Source: a virus
DNA length: 64,000 nucleotides
Virus record (IMG/VR): IMGVR_UViG_3300025030_000051
Coordinates: 1-64,000 of that record
Direction: 5' to 3' (one strand)
The stretch's first letter is position 1. Every line of letters begins with the position of its first letter. Shown here one piece after another: positions 40,869 through 49,939 of the stretch. Made by a program: the position numbers and the translations under genes. The notes beneath the pieces were generated by a model that was given only the letters and a program-made list of their open reading frames with translations, ran no database searches and was not told the origin of the DNA.

Positions 40869-41029
40869 TTAATTTAACATAAAATTAGATTCATATAAAT
40901 GCATTATTTCCCAATAAATAATATTTGTTAATCCCCATCCATTTAAAAGTCCACAAGATTTTTCTTTTTATGAATTTCAACATATAAACTTGTAGATATT
41001 TTATCACTTATATTATATTTTGTAGCCAT
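40869..41029 (-). pseudogene. frameshifted small gene, about 53 codons
   Basis: ATG frame: MATKYNISDKISTSLYVEIH KKK. After AAAAAGAAAAAT the next frame reads SCGLLNGWGLTNIIYWEIMH LYESNF to a TAA. One base in the A-rich tract would fuse the two. Confidence 0.45.
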
Positions 41030-41168
41030 GATGATTTATTAATATAGAAAATTTCACAGAATGACAACTCATCCATTTATAAAAATCTTTTAATTTAAGC
41101 TTCTTTTTACTTTTTATTTTTTCTTTTTTAATCAAAATATGTTGTTTTTTAACTTCTTCTTTTTTCAT
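41013..41168 (-). CDS. small Lys-rich protein, 51 aa
   Basis: MKKEEVKKQHILIKKEKIKS followed by DFYKWMSCHSVKFSILI. It overlaps both neighbours slightly. No family is recognised. Confidence 0.45.
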   Translation of the reverse strand: MKKEEVKKQHILIKKEKIKSKKKLKLKDFYKWMSCHSVKFSILINHHGYKI

Positions 41169-41404
41169 CCTATAAATCTTGAACTTTCTTTTTTGAAATT
41201 GATAAACTTAAATTTTTCATCTACACAGCTTTCACATACTTGTGCTGTCCAAGTCTCTAAATCATATTTACTACCAAAACCCCAACTGTTTGATAAAGTC
41301 ATATATTCAAAATTATTCTTATTCCAGCAACTGTTGTCACAAGAATCACATATAACGTCTTCTACCTGTAATTCTATTTTTTGAATCTGCTTATATTTTA
41401 TCAT
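41165..41404 (-). CDS. zinc-binding conserved protein, 79 aa
   Basis: VICDSCDNSCW ... FEYMTLSNSWGFGSKYDLET WTAQVCESCVDEKFKF has two CxxC pairs and the 'SWGFGSKxDxExxxxxxCExC' signature of a small family found in bacteria and phages. Function unknown. Confidence 0.65.
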   Translation of the reverse strand: MIKYKQIQKIELQVEDVICDSCDNSCWNKNNFEYMTLSNSWGFGSKYDLETWTAQVCESCVDEKFKFINFKKESSRFIG

Positions 41405-41578
41405 TTAATATTGTTTCATAAATAGAAAACCAAATATTATTAAAAATAGGTATGAAATCTTTTACCTTCCAATATATTGTTTTATTTTTAAAAATATTAT
41501 CTTCACATATTACTTTTTTAAAAGATTCCTATCTCATGTATTTCAGAAAATAAATAAAAAATATTAAAGAATATTCGA

Positions 41579-42487
41579 TTATTCATTTGGTTCATATTTC
41601 ATGAATCTATATTTTATATTCCTGCAAAACCACTTATTAAATCTGTCATACTTATAATTTTTTACTACTTCATCATATTTTTCTACATAATCATTTATCA
41701 GTAATTCTTTAAAGAAACTTGCTTGTTCTGGATTAAAATTATAAATGACCTTTATATTTCCCCAAATTTTACTTTCTTTAAATTTTAATTGCATGAACCC
41801 ATTGTTTATTAATAAATTATACAAAGAGCTTTCTGTAAAATAAGTTAGATGTTCTGGAGTAAATACTGACTTTATTCTATATTTTGCATTAAAAAATGAT
41901 GGAACTTCTATATATAATATTCCATCTTTAGAAATTAACTTAGATATTTTATTTAATACTTTTACTGGATTTATAAAATGTTCTAATGTATGTGACATTA
42001 TAATAAAATCAAATTTACTATCTGTTTTTAAATCTTCATTTTCAAAATCTAATTTTTGTATATCTATATTTTCTTTAATAACATTTGATATTTTATTTTC
42101 TAATGTTATACCAATACAACTATTAATTTCTTTTTTATATTTTAATTGAACATTTATTGCCATTAATACACCACCTTTACCTGCTCCAATATCTAAAATA
42201 TTAATATTGTCAAACCATTCTAAATAAGAATTACAAAAATTTAGTATGTATTTAGCCCTTCTGACCGAATGTTCTTTATAGTCCTTTGGATAGCTACACG
42301 GTAAATTGCGATAATGACTTTCATTGTAAATTGGATTTGAGTATACCGTTCCGCAATTATAACAGATAACTACTTCGTACAATATGAAATTTTTTATGAA
42401 CAAACTGAAACTTTTAAAATATAATTTATCACACACAGGACAGTTTCTGTACCTTGCCTGTTTTAAAAAATCAATATTAAATATCAT
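41579..42487 (-). CDS. methyltransferase with N-terminal zinc finger, 302 aa
   Basis: CPVCDKLY ... CYNCGTVYSNP is a zinc finger, and NILDIGAGKGGVLMAI is SAM motif I. SHTLEHFINPVKVLNKI and EVPSFFNAKYRIKSVFTPEH with LTYFTESSLYNLL are typical of Methyltransf_23-type sugar C-methyltransferases. It adjoins an aminotransferase, so a nucleotide-sugar substrate is plausible. Confidence 0.75.
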   Translation of the reverse strand: MIFNIDFLKQARYRNCPVCDKLYFKSFSLFIKNFILYEVVICYNCGTVYSNPIYNESHYRNLPCSYPKDYKEHSVRRAKYILNFCNSYLEWFDNINILDIGAGKGGVLMAINVQLKYKKEINSCIGITLENKISNVIKENIDIQKLDFENEDLKTDSKFDFIIMSHTLEHFINPVKVLNKISKLISKDGILYIEVPSFFNAKYRIKSVFTPEHLTYFTESSLYNLLINNGFMQLKFKESKIWGNIKVIYNFNPEQASFFKELLINDYVEKYDEVVKNYKYDRFNKWFCRNIKYRFMKYEPNE

Positions 42488-43669
42488 TTATATAGTTGAA
42501 TTAAAGACTTTTAAAATTTCTTCAAGTGAATCAATAACATAATCCTGTTCTTCTTTTGTTATTTCAGCGAAAAATGGCAACCATAAACCCGATGAACTAA
42601 ATTTATCTGTATTAGGTAAATTTGAACCATTATATTTTCCACAAAATACAGGTTCGAGATGTGTGCTGCCAATATCCCATTTGCATCCGATACCTTCGTT
42701 TTTTAATAGTCTTAAAACATCATTCCTTAAATACTGCTGTCTATCTAAAAGTATGTGATAGTTTTGCCAATTATATCTCGTACAATAATCAGGGACTTGG
42801 TTTCCTATAAAAATACCACCATATCTCAAGTTTAAATCTTTTATTTTCTCATTATAATATTTAGCAGCTTTTGTTCTTAATTCTATCTCTTCATCAATAT
42901 ATTGTAAGTGAGCTAAACCTACTGCAGCATTAATATCTGACATCTTATAGTTCCCACCCAACTTATCGAATGATTCTATTAACACCTTATTAGAATTATC
43001 TCTAGCATATGGGAGATTATTTGTGCCAAATGCCCTATATGATCTTAACCATTCTTCAGTTTCTTTATCTCTAACAACAATCATACCACCCTCTCCAGTT
43101 GTCAGAACTTTTCTTGCTTGAAAAGAATATGTGACAATGTTATCTGAAATACCAATCTTTTTATTCTTATATTCCGAACCAATTGCACATGCACCATCTT
43201 CGATAATTGGAATATCGTATTTTTTACCCAATTCATTTATCTTATCGATATCACAGGGTATTCCCATTTGGTGAACTATTATTATTGCTTTTGTCTTATT
43301 AGTAATTCTTTCTTCGATATCTTTGGTATAAGGCACACCAAAAGAATTAATATCACACCAAACAAGGGTCGCTCCGACTCTTGGAACTGAGAATGATGAT
43401 GCGACCCAGCTCCAACTTGGAGCTATTATTTCATCATCTTCATTAAAAAATTTTCCCCCATTTATATATAAAAGAGATACTTCAATAGCAACTGTCCCAT
43501 TAGAAACGGCAATATAATACCCTCCTTTATCATTATTATATTCTTTAATGGCATTTTCAAAAATAGAAATGGTTGGTCCATTTGATATCCACTTAGAATC
43601 AAGCACTTTTTCAATTTCTTTTAATATTATTTCTTTTTTTAAAAATGGACGCCCTAAAGTAATTTTCAT
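42488..43669 (-). CDS. DegT/DnrJ-type aminotransferase, 393 aa
   Basis: A complete sugar aminotransferase with AVSNGTVAIEVSLLYIN, APSWSWVASSFSVPRVGATL, IIEDGACAIGSEYKNKK and YSFQARKVLTTGEGGM (Schiff-base Lys). The 'WISNGP' start segment is common to perosamine-synthase-like enzymes. With GMD at 25530 it could make GDP-4-amino-4,6-dideoxy-mannose. The assignment of substrate is inference. Confidence 0.85.
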   Translation of the reverse strand: MKITLGRPFLKKEIILKEIEKVLDSKWISNGPTISIFENAIKEYNNDKGGYYIAVSNGTVAIEVSLLYINGGKFFNEDDEIIAPSWSWVASSFSVPRVGATLVWCDINSFGVPYTKDIEERITNKTKAIIIVHQMGIPCDIDKINELGKKYDIPIIEDGACAIGSEYKNKKIGISDNIVTYSFQARKVLTTGEGGMIVVRDKETEEWLRSYRAFGTNNLPYARDNSNKVLIESFDKLGGNYKMSDINAAVGLAHLQYIDEEIELRTKAAKYYNEKIKDLNLRYGGIFIGNQVPDYCTRYNWQNYHILLDRQQYLRNDVLRLLKNEGIGCKWDIGSTHLEPVFCGKYNGSNLPNTDKFSSSGLWLPFFAEITKEEQDYVIDSLEEILKVFNSTI

Positions 43670-43671
43670 TT

Positions 43672-44094
43672 TTATTCTAACTTTTGTTTATTATTTTTAA
43701 TATCATATTCATCCATACATTTTACACAAAGATTTTTTATCCATCCCTTTGTAGATTTAATATTTTCAAGTGAACCACACTTTTCACATATATCTTCTGA
43801 TAAATGTTCTGCAAAACTTATAAACCCATCTATATATTCATTTCCACCATTGACATAAAATCTCAATCCACCAAACTTCTCTTTTACTTGAACTGCAACA
43901 ACTTGTTGTATTTTAAGATGAGGGTTTGCATCAATGTATCCTTGTATGTAATTACACAATCTGTCTATTAACCAAAACCATCCATCTCCACATTCAAACC
44001 CCCAGCACATTGCTGTTGATTTCATATCAGAATATCTATCTTTAAAAATATTAGGATATTTTTTTACTAATTGTTCATCCAATTCATTATTCAT
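43672..44094 (-). CDS. conserved phage zinc protein, 140 aa
   Basis: YSDMKSTAMCWGFECGDGWF, QVVAVQVKEKFGGLRFYVNG and the C-terminal CEKCGSLENIKSTKGW with LCVKCMDEY match a well-populated phage family of unknown role ('MCWGFxxGDGWxxLI ... QVKEKFGGLRFY ... CExCG...LC..C'). Confidence 0.75.
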   Translation of the reverse strand: MNNELDEQLVKKYPNIFKDRYSDMKSTAMCWGFECGDGWFWLIDRLCNYIQGYIDANPHLKIQQVVAVQVKEKFGGLRFYVNGGNEYIDGFISFAEHLSEDICEKCGSLENIKSTKGWIKNLCVKCMDEYDIKNNKQKLE

Positions 44095-44237
44095 AATATT
44101 TACTTTTTATTTATTAAATTCCAGAATAGGTATCTTATAAACCTATATTGTATATTCATTGGTTTTATTTAAAGTTTCTTCATATCTACTTCTATTAATA
44201 AATATACTATTATTTTCATATAATATTGTGCTTTAAT

Positions 44238-44342
44238 TTATTTAGATAATTTACAATTTTCATTATGAAACCTAATTATATTAGTTTTACTATATTCTTT
44301 TCCGCAATAAATATATTTTTCTGTTGGTTGTTTCTTTGTAAA
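44238..44342 (-). pseudogene. C-terminal zinc-finger remnant of a homing endonuclease
   Basis: Directly after the TAA of the oxidoreductase gene the same frame reads KKQPTEKYIYCGKEYSKTN IIRFHNENCK. This matches the closing 'CxxCGK...RxHxxNC' finger of GIY-YIG-type phage nucleases. No start or nuclease body is present. Confidence 0.5.
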
Positions 44343-45245
44343 TTATTTTTTAATTTTTTTTATCATATTCCAAATATCTTCTATAGAAATATTTATTTTT
44401 TTATTATTAATAAAATTGTCTAATTCTAATTCAAGATTAGTTTTTGATTTATCTATATATATATTATTATTTAAACATTCTATAAGCTCATATCCTATAT
44501 TACCATACTTATCTATCTTATTATTATTTTCATTATAATGAGAGGCATTAAAAAATAATTTATCACCATCCCAAAAAAATGATCCTCTTGATCCAGTTAT
44601 ATTAATAATTCTTGTTTTTTGACAATATATCCATGATGAAAACATTTCAATTATAGCATTTTTATATTTACATAAAACAAAAATACTATCACTTTTTATT
44701 GGAAATTTAAAATTATTTAATATTTTACTGTATAAAATTTCAATATTGTTTCCAAAAATATATAAAAGTATAGAAATATCATGTATAAGATAATCTTCAA
44801 TTATTGAAACATCATCTCTTATACGCGGACCCATGGATGTTCTTTGAATTTTTATAGTTAATATATCTCCTATAATATCAATATTATTTTTTATATATTT
44901 TACAGTAGGATCTATTAACCACACAAATCCATGAAAACAATCTTTCATTTCATAAGCTTCTTCATAACTAATTCCAACTGGCTTTTCTACTAATATATTT
45001 TGATCTTGAATTCCTTGTTCTTTTAATTCATTGTAAATTTGTAAATGAGTTGATGCTGGTGTACATATAATTGCATGAGTATATTCTTTTGGGACATCTT
45101 TTATTTTAGTCCAGAACGGAATATTTTCTTGTTTTTTATTAGGATCTAAATCAACTGTACCATACAAACCGTATTTAGAATCTTTTATAGTTTTAATCCA
45201 ATTTTTTGACCAATATCCACAACCAATAATTATTATTTTAAACAT
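44343..45245 (-). CDS. Gfo/Idh/MocA-family oxidoreductase, 300 aa
   Basis: MFKIIIIGCGYWSKNWIKTI is the NAD-binding Rossmann start and ILVEKPVGISYEEA contains the EKP motif near residue 90. Such enzymes oxidise or reduce sugars. The ATG at 45245 overlaps the methylase stop. A longer ORF to 45272 is less likely. Probably acts on a nucleotide sugar of the island. Confidence 0.8.
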   Translation of the reverse strand: MFKIIIIGCGYWSKNWIKTIKDSKYGLYGTVDLDPNKKQENIPFWTKIKDVPKEYTHAIICTPASTHLQIYNELKEQGIQDQNILVEKPVGISYEEAYEMKDCFHGFVWLIDPTVKYIKNNIDIIGDILTIKIQRTSMGPRIRDDVSIIEDYLIHDISILLYIFGNNIEILYSKILNNFKFPIKSDSIFVLCKYKNAIIEMFSSWIYCQKTRIINITGSRGSFFWDGDKLFFNASHYNENNNKIDKYGNIGYELIECLNNNIYIDKSKTNLELELDNFINNKKINISIEDIWNMIKKIKK

Positions 45246-46047
45246 TATAATATAAGACTTCGTTTCTAACATTATTATTTTTTCTATTAGGTGAAATGTT
45301 AATTATATCTTTTGTTTTTACATTTTTAAAATTATTTTCTAATAACCTGTTTGAAATTTCATTTTCTAAATCTGAATAAAATATTTTATTATGTTTGCTT
45401 AGCTTAATTATTTTATCTATGAGTATTTGTTGATCATTATTTTTAAATTCTTGTTTATAAGACACGTCAGTATTTGAATAAGGAGGATCTAAATACATTA
45501 CGCAATCTTTAAAATTATCTATTATTTCTTTATAATCTACATTTTTTATTTGACTTTTACGTAATTTATTTTTTATGATATTATAATCTAATTCTTTAAG
45601 AAAATATAATCTATTACCAAACGATTGATTCATTCCCATTTCAGAAAATCTTAATAAAGAATTTATACAGGAGTTTGCTAAAAAATACAAGAATAGACCT
45701 TTTTCTTTTTTATTAGTAAAGTGTAAATTATCATTATAGCTATTTCTAAAATTGTAATATGATTCTTTATTAGTTTTTATATCACCAAACTTATCATAAA
45801 TGTAATTCTTAACATCAACGAAGTCTTTATATGAAAAATCTAAAACTGATTTCCAAATATAAATAACATTTTCATCAATATCGTTTATTATATACAAATC
45901 AAAGTTATCAACAACATTTACAAATATCGCTCCTGAACCAATGAATGGTTCAACATAGATTTTTTTATCAGTGTCTTTTATTAATTCATTAAAAATATTA
46001 ACAATATGTAACTTAGAACCCCTATACTTAAAAAATCTAACTTTCAT
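45238..46047 (-). CDS. dam: DNA adenine methyltransferase, D12/Dam class
   Basis: FFKYRGSKLHIVNIFNELI and VEPFIGSGAIFVNV form the SAM site (FxGxG), and CVMYLDPPYSNT near residue 180 is the DPPY catalytic motif. The order FxGxG then DPPY defines alpha/D12-class N6-adenine methylases such as T4 Dam. It probably protects or marks phage DNA. It stands alone without a restriction partner. Confidence 0.85.
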   Translation of the reverse strand: MKVRFFKYRGSKLHIVNIFNELIKDTDKKIYVEPFIGSGAIFVNVVDNFDLYIINDIDENVIYIWKSVLDFSYKDFVDVKNYIYDKFGDIKTNKESYYNFRNSYNDNLHFTNKKEKGLFLYFLANSCINSLLRFSEMGMNQSFGNRLYFLKELDYNIIKNKLRKSQIKNVDYKEIIDNFKDCVMYLDPPYSNTDVSYKQEFKNNDQQILIDKIIKLSKHNKIFYSDLENEISNRLLENNFKNVKTKDIINISPNRKNNNVRNEVLYYNV

Positions 46048-46270
46048 TACTCTTATCGTAATAATCTACACAGTTATCAGTATTATCCGCATATATAACC
46101 TTAAGCTCGTTATTCACAGTTCTTAATATAGTAATCAGTGAACATCCCTCACACAATACGTGATGAGCCCAACCAGGTTCTAATTTATAAAATTCTTCAA
46201 ATACATCAATTTCTGGTTTAGCGTTTCCACCAAAAATTCTTTCTGAACAGTAGTTACAAAAATCAGCCAT
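46037..46270 (-). CDS. small phage zinc protein, 77 aa
   Basis: MADFCNYCSERIFGG ... LCEGCSLITI has two CxxC pairs, like phage proteins starting 'MAxFCxxC...LFG'. ATG with GGGTGA upstream. Function unknown. Confidence 0.7.
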   Translation of the reverse strand: MADFCNYCSERIFGGNAKPEIDVFEEFYKLEPGWAHHVLCEGCSLITILRTVNNELKVIYADNTDNCVDYYDKSNES

Positions 46271-46281
46271 ACTTTCACCCT

Positions 46282-46419
46282 TTAATGGAATTTTAGTTTA
46301 TTAAATTCATCACGAAAACTTTCTAAATAATTAGAAACTTGACCATAAATATTGATTCTAAAAAGCACATACATTATAGTATAGTTATTTGCTTGGTAAT
46401 TTATGTTTTCTACATTCAT
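46282..46419 (-). CDS. hypothetical protein, 45 aa
   Basis: MNVENINYQANNYTIMYVLF ... NYLESFRDEFNKLKFH, an intact ATG ORF filling the gap between two genes. No family is recognised. Confidence 0.45.
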   Translation of the reverse strand: MNVENINYQANNYTIMYVLFRINIYGQVSNYLESFRDEFNKLKFH

Positions 46420-46430
46420 ATATTAGTTTA

Positions 46431-46913
46431 TCAACAACAGGTATTAAAATAATTTTTAACATTTTTTATTTTTGCTGGTATCCCATAGGCAATACAATTA
46501 TTTGGAATATTTTTATTTACAAGTGAAAGAGCACCAATTATTACGTTTGAACCAATTGTGACGCCTGGTAAAACAACTGAGTTTGCACCTATTTGTACAT
46601 TGTTTCCTATAACTACTGGAGCTCTCTTTACATGAGTTCCGTTTATTGGATCTTTTTTTAAATTATATTTTCTATAGTCAGAAGAATCATGGGAATAAAT
46701 ATGACAACCAGAACTAATAGTAACATTATCTCCTATTTCAAGTCCAGATGATGCATCTAAAATACAAAAATAACCAAGCCAAAAATTTTTTCCTATCTTT
46801 AAATTTTGTTTTCCTCTGATAATATTAAATTGATTATACTCTATTCCAACTTCATTTTTTAATTCTCGCCACAGAGGATATTGTGATATTAATTCAATTT
46901 CTTTATCGATCAT
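46431..46913 (-). CDS. hexapeptide-repeat acyltransferase, 160 aa
   Basis: Left-handed beta-helix repeats run from LKIGKNFWLGYFCILDA through VVIGNNVQIGANSVVLPGVT and IGSNVIIGALSLVN, with the closing AYGIPAKI. SSGCHIYSHDSS holds the likely catalytic His. It resembles O-acetyltransferases of polysaccharide clusters. The ATG overlaps the upstream nuclease stop as ATGA. Confidence 0.8.
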   Translation of the reverse strand: MIDKEIELISQYPLWRELKNEVGIEYNQFNIIRGKQNLKIGKNFWLGYFCILDASSGLEIGDNVTISSGCHIYSHDSSDYRKYNLKKDPINGTHVKRAPVVIGNNVQIGANSVVLPGVTIGSNVIIGALSLVNKNIPNNCIAYGIPAKIKNVKNYFNTCC

Positions 46914-47806
46914 ATTATTTTTTCCAGTATAAGATTATTTTTATCAAAAGCATTTATTCTTATAAATTCACATTTCAATAATTTAATAATTTCTTGTTCT
47001 CTTTCTAATTCTTTTTGTTTTAAATTTCCATTTTTGTCATAGTGTCTTTTTTCGTAAAATTCAATTATTATATTTCTTTTAATATCGTATGCATCTAAAA
47101 AATATCCAAGTTTATTTAAATAAACTTCACCGCCATTTAATGCATGCTGAAAATTTAAATCATAATACATATTAATCCAATCTATAATATCACAGACATT
47201 TTTATTATAATTGGGCCAGCCAAAATTTCCATTATTGATTTTTCTATTAATAGTAATTAATTTTTGTTTTTTACAATATTCTTTCCACATTTCTTTTGCT
47301 CTTTCTTTACCATATCTTTTTATCCAAATATCTTTAATAGATTTATTATACATTCCATTATATTTACCTTCTAACAAATATCCTCTCTTATACATTGGAT
47401 TATTTTTGCCAGATGTTCTTTTAGACTGTTTTTGTCTTTCTTCTAAATTTTTCCATCTCTTTATTTGTGATATTTTCATTTTTTCTATAGTTTTTCTAAA
47501 AATTGTTTTACAACGTTGCGAACAACTTCTACATTTTTTATTTTTTCTTAAAGAATTTCTATAACTTTTAATATTATTGTAAATAATTTCTTTACCACAA
47601 GATGGACAAGTTCTTTTAAATATTCTAATTTTTATATATTTATGATTCTTTTCATGATACTCACAACAACTTTTACACAATGTATTTTTCTTTATAGCAT
47701 CATCTAATATTTTTTTATTTTTATAAAAAATTTCTTTTTTACACTTAGGATTATTATTTGAATTTTGACAAATTCTCATCCAATTTTTTTGTTCTTCTTT
47801 TTTCAA
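46910..47806 (-). CDS. homing-type nuclease, two zinc ribbons plus Vsr-like domain, 298 aa
   Basis: Two zinc units (CQNSNNNPKCKKEIFYKNKK ... LCKSC and CPSCGKEIIYNNIKSY ... CRSC), a NUMOD3-like NNPMYKRGYLLEGKYNGMY and the Vsr-like FLDAYDIKRNIIIEFYEKRH. TTG at 47806 has GGGAG at 7 bases inside the overlapping ribbon-helix-helix gene. An ATG lies 9 codons further in. It is closest to the nuclease at 9877 and, like it, ends NLILEK. Confidence 0.75.
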   Translation of the reverse strand: MKKEEQKNWMRICQNSNNNPKCKKEIFYKNKKILDDAIKKNTLCKSCCEYHEKNHKYIKIRIFKRTCPSCGKEIIYNNIKSYRNSLRKNKKCRSCSQRCKTIFRKTIEKMKISQIKRWKNLEERQKQSKRTSGKNNPMYKRGYLLEGKYNGMYNKSIKDIWIKRYGKERAKEMWKEYCKKQKLITINRKINNGNFGWPNYNKNVCDIIDWINMYYDLNFQHALNGGEVYLNKLGYFLDAYDIKRNIIIEFYEKRHYDKNGNLKQKELEREQEIIKLLKCEFIRINAFDKNNLILEKII

Positions 47807-47933
47807 TACTTTTCTCCCAATATTCTTTTAATATTTTATCAATGAAAACATTGAGTTTTAATCCATTTGTTTTACAGTATTCTCTATACTTTGAATGAAT
47901 TCCTTCTGTTATTTTAAGACTTTTTGTTTTCAT
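47754..47933 (-). CDS. ribbon-helix-helix DNA-binding protein, 59 aa
   Basis: MKTKSLKITEGIHSKYREYC then KTNGLKLNVFIDKILKEYWE gives strand-helix-helix. It aligns with the small gene at 10799 in length of strand, central 'YC' and position relative to the nuclease. It overlaps the nuclease by 53 bases. A regulatory partnership is inferred. Confidence 0.6.
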   Translation of the reverse strand: MKTKSLKITEGIHSKYREYCKTNGLKLNVFIDKILKEYWEKSIEKRRTKKLDENLSKFK

Positions 47934-47988
47934 AGTTTTATATAATTAGAAAAAATAAAAAAATATAATTTTTTATAAAATTTTAATT

Positions 47989-48165
47989 TTATTTTTCATT
48001 TTCATCACCAAACTCGTTTTTCATCTCTTTTAAGTCTATGTCCATTTTCAACAAATTATACCAATACCAAAAATGGTTCCACATATTATCATCTTTAATC
48101 AAGTCTTTTAACTCACAGCATATTTCATAAATTTCTGATAGCAATTCTTTTTCTCTAGATTTCAT
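47989..48165 (-). CDS. hypothetical protein, 58 aa
   Basis: MKSREKELLSEIYEICCELK ... WNHFWYWYNLLKMDIDLKE, acidic and helical. It overlaps the upstream stop by 11 bases. No family is recognised. Confidence 0.5.
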   Translation of the reverse strand: MKSREKELLSEIYEICCELKDLIKDDNMWNHFWYWYNLLKMDIDLKEMKNEFGDENEK

Positions 48166-48670
48166 TTGATAACCTATAATTTAACCAAGATTTATTATTA
48201 AAAACTTGCTTACAAGATAAATTTCTTAATATAGACTTATATAATTTTTCACTTGCTTTTTGCTTGTGTAATTTAGGAGCATTTTTAATTATATCAACAT
48301 CATATCCAAGAAATGAATCTGAATATTTAACATAAATTAAACCAACATATTCTGGAATATCTTTTAATAAAATTAAATTTTCCATCGTTACATAATAAAA
48401 ATAATTTGGTTTATCTTTTTTTAAAATCACAGATTTATTTGATAAACTTCTATGTTTATATCTTTTTTTAAAATCATTTTTAAAATCTCTTTTTGATGTT
48501 TTTATTTCATATTCATACATATATTCAGATTTAGTAATACCAAAAACATCTGCTGCTTGTATACCTCTGCCTGAAAATTCATAACATACAACATTATAAT
48601 TTTTTTTAAGTAAATAACGACCTAAAATTTCTCTTATTTCTTTAGAACTACTTATTTCTTTTATCATCAT
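48155..48670 (-). CDS. possible PD-(D/E)XK nuclease-like protein, 171 aa
   Basis: Conserved-looking residues ADVFGIT ... YEYEIKTSKRDFKNDFKK give D...ExK, the catalytic set of the PD-(D/E)XK fold, followed by KPNYFYYVTMENLI and IPEYVGLIYV. The start is taken at ATG 48670 rather than a TTG at 48691. A DNA-processing or repair role is inferred. Confidence 0.55.
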   Translation of the reverse strand: MMIKEISSSKEIREILGRYLLKKNYNVVCYEFSGRGIQAADVFGITKSEYMYEYEIKTSKRDFKNDFKKRYKHRSLSNKSVILKKDKPNYFYYVTMENLILLKDIPEYVGLIYVKYSDSFLGYDVDIIKNAPKLHKQKASEKLYKSILRNLSCKQVFNNKSWLNYRLSNEI

Positions 48671-48793
48671 TAGTTTCTTTTTCAATTTCAAAAAGCAATC
48701 TTAATTTTTCACTTTGAGAATATTCTAATCTTTTCTTTTCAGAATCTAACTTTATATAGTCTTAGAAATTTTAATTTTTCTTTGATTTAACAT
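48648..48793 (-). pseudogene. frameshifted small gene, about 48 codons
   Basis: ATG frame: MLNQRKIKISKT, then a stop. The adjacent frame continues YIKLDSEKKRLEYSQSEKLR LLFEIEKE to a TAG overlapping the next gene. One missing base near 48755 explains it. Confidence 0.45.
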
Positions 48794-48815
48794 TTTTTCT
48801 TTCAGTTTGACTATT

Positions 48816-49766
48816 TTATAAATTTTTGATCCACTGCCAGGTCTTTTCCAATCCCTCTTTTAACGAAATTTTATACTCCCATCCAAGTTTCCTTAATTTA
48901 GAAACATCACCGATTCTTTTTAGTTCAATATCTTTTCTCTCTTCATTCAAAATAATTCTATTTAATTTAGTATCAGTTATTTCTTCCATTAGATCTACTA
49001 AATTAGTAAGAGTAATTCCAGTTTGAGTTGAAACATTAAAAATATCATTTTTAGAATTTTTCATCGTTAACAATACTGCATCGACAACATCATCTACGTA
49101 AACTAAGTCTAATACCTTTTCATCTGGATTACCGTATAAAAATATATCTTTTTTACCCTTTTTTATTTGATTGAAAAAATTCCACAAGATTTCCGTATAT
49201 GGTCCCGATGAATCCATTCTAATACCATAAATTGAGAAAAATCTATTTATAACATATTCTAAACCAAATAGTTCATGATAGCTTCTCAGAATATTTTCGC
49301 AATACAGTTTTCCCGACCCATAAATTGTGTGAGGTAAACAATTTATCGACTCCTTAATAGGAAGCTCTTTAGGCTTTTGATAGACACTTGCACTGCTTGC
49401 AAAGAAAAATTTAATATTATACTTACTAACCCAGTCAATCAGTTTTACACCACCATCAGCAATATATTTGTGTCCCTCAAGAGGCTTGTCATTGCATCTA
49501 TTAATACGAGTAGCAGCAAGGTGGAAAACCCACAATACTGTAAATGGATCTACAAAATCTTCAAAATTACATGTTGAAATATCAGTGTGGTGGAATTTCA
49601 ATTTTGGATTAGACAATAAATGTTCTATATTTTTAAGTGAATTAGTTCTAACTAAATTGTCTAATATTATTACATTATAATTTTTATATTCTTCATTATT
49701 TATAATTCTTTCAGCAAGATGAGAGCCTAGAAAGCCTGCGCCACCTGTTATCAAAACACTATTCAT
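48816..49766 (-). CDS. NAD-dependent sugar epimerase/dehydratase, 316 aa
   Basis: Extended short-chain dehydrogenase with VLITGGAGFLGSHLAERI, VFHLAATR, FFASSASVYQ and the catalytic pair in IYGSGKLYCEN, followed by VINRFFSIYGIRM and VLDLVYVDDVVDAV. It resembles UDP-glucose 4-epimerase-type and related nucleotide-sugar enzymes. The exact substrate is unknown. The ATG overlaps the upstream stop as ATGA. Confidence 0.85.
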   Translation of the reverse strand: MNSVLITGGAGFLGSHLAERIINNEEYKNYNVIILDNLVRTNSLKNIEHLLSNPKLKFHHTDISTCNFEDFVDPFTVLWVFHLAATRINRCNDKPLEGHKYIADGGVKLIDWVSKYNIKFFFASSASVYQKPKELPIKESINCLPHTIYGSGKLYCENILRSYHELFGLEYVINRFFSIYGIRMDSSGPYTEILWNFFNQIKKGKKDIFLYGNPDEKVLDLVYVDDVVDAVLLTMKNSKNDIFNVSTQTGITLTNLVDLMEEITDTKLNRIILNEERKDIELKRIGDVSKLRKLGWEYKISLKEGLEKTWQWIKNL

Positions 49767-49939
49767 TTAAAAAAACTCCATTTTAAAATAAAATTATTTT
49801 TAATTGGAACATAAATTGTTCTTTGTAATTCATAAAAATCATAATATAAATCTTCATTATATTGTAAAAAATCTTTAGTATTTTTCCAATCAATAAATTG
49901 ATAAATTTTAGAAATTATTTGTACACTTATTGCATTCAT
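49763..49939 (-). CDS. hypothetical protein, 58 aa
   Basis: MNAISVQIISKIYQFIDWKN ... RTIYVPIKNNFILKW. Overlaps both neighbours by 4 bases, which supports real translation. No family is recognised. Confidence 0.5.
   Translation of the reverse strand: MNAISVQIISKIYQFIDWKNTKDFLQYNEDLYYDFYELQRTIYVPIKNNFILKWSFFK

Noticed and set aside
41405-41578. Protein-like frame (KVICEDNIFKNKTIYWKVKD).
   Set aside because: No start codon in frame and an upstream TAG. Too little to call a gene, though it may be another broken small gene.
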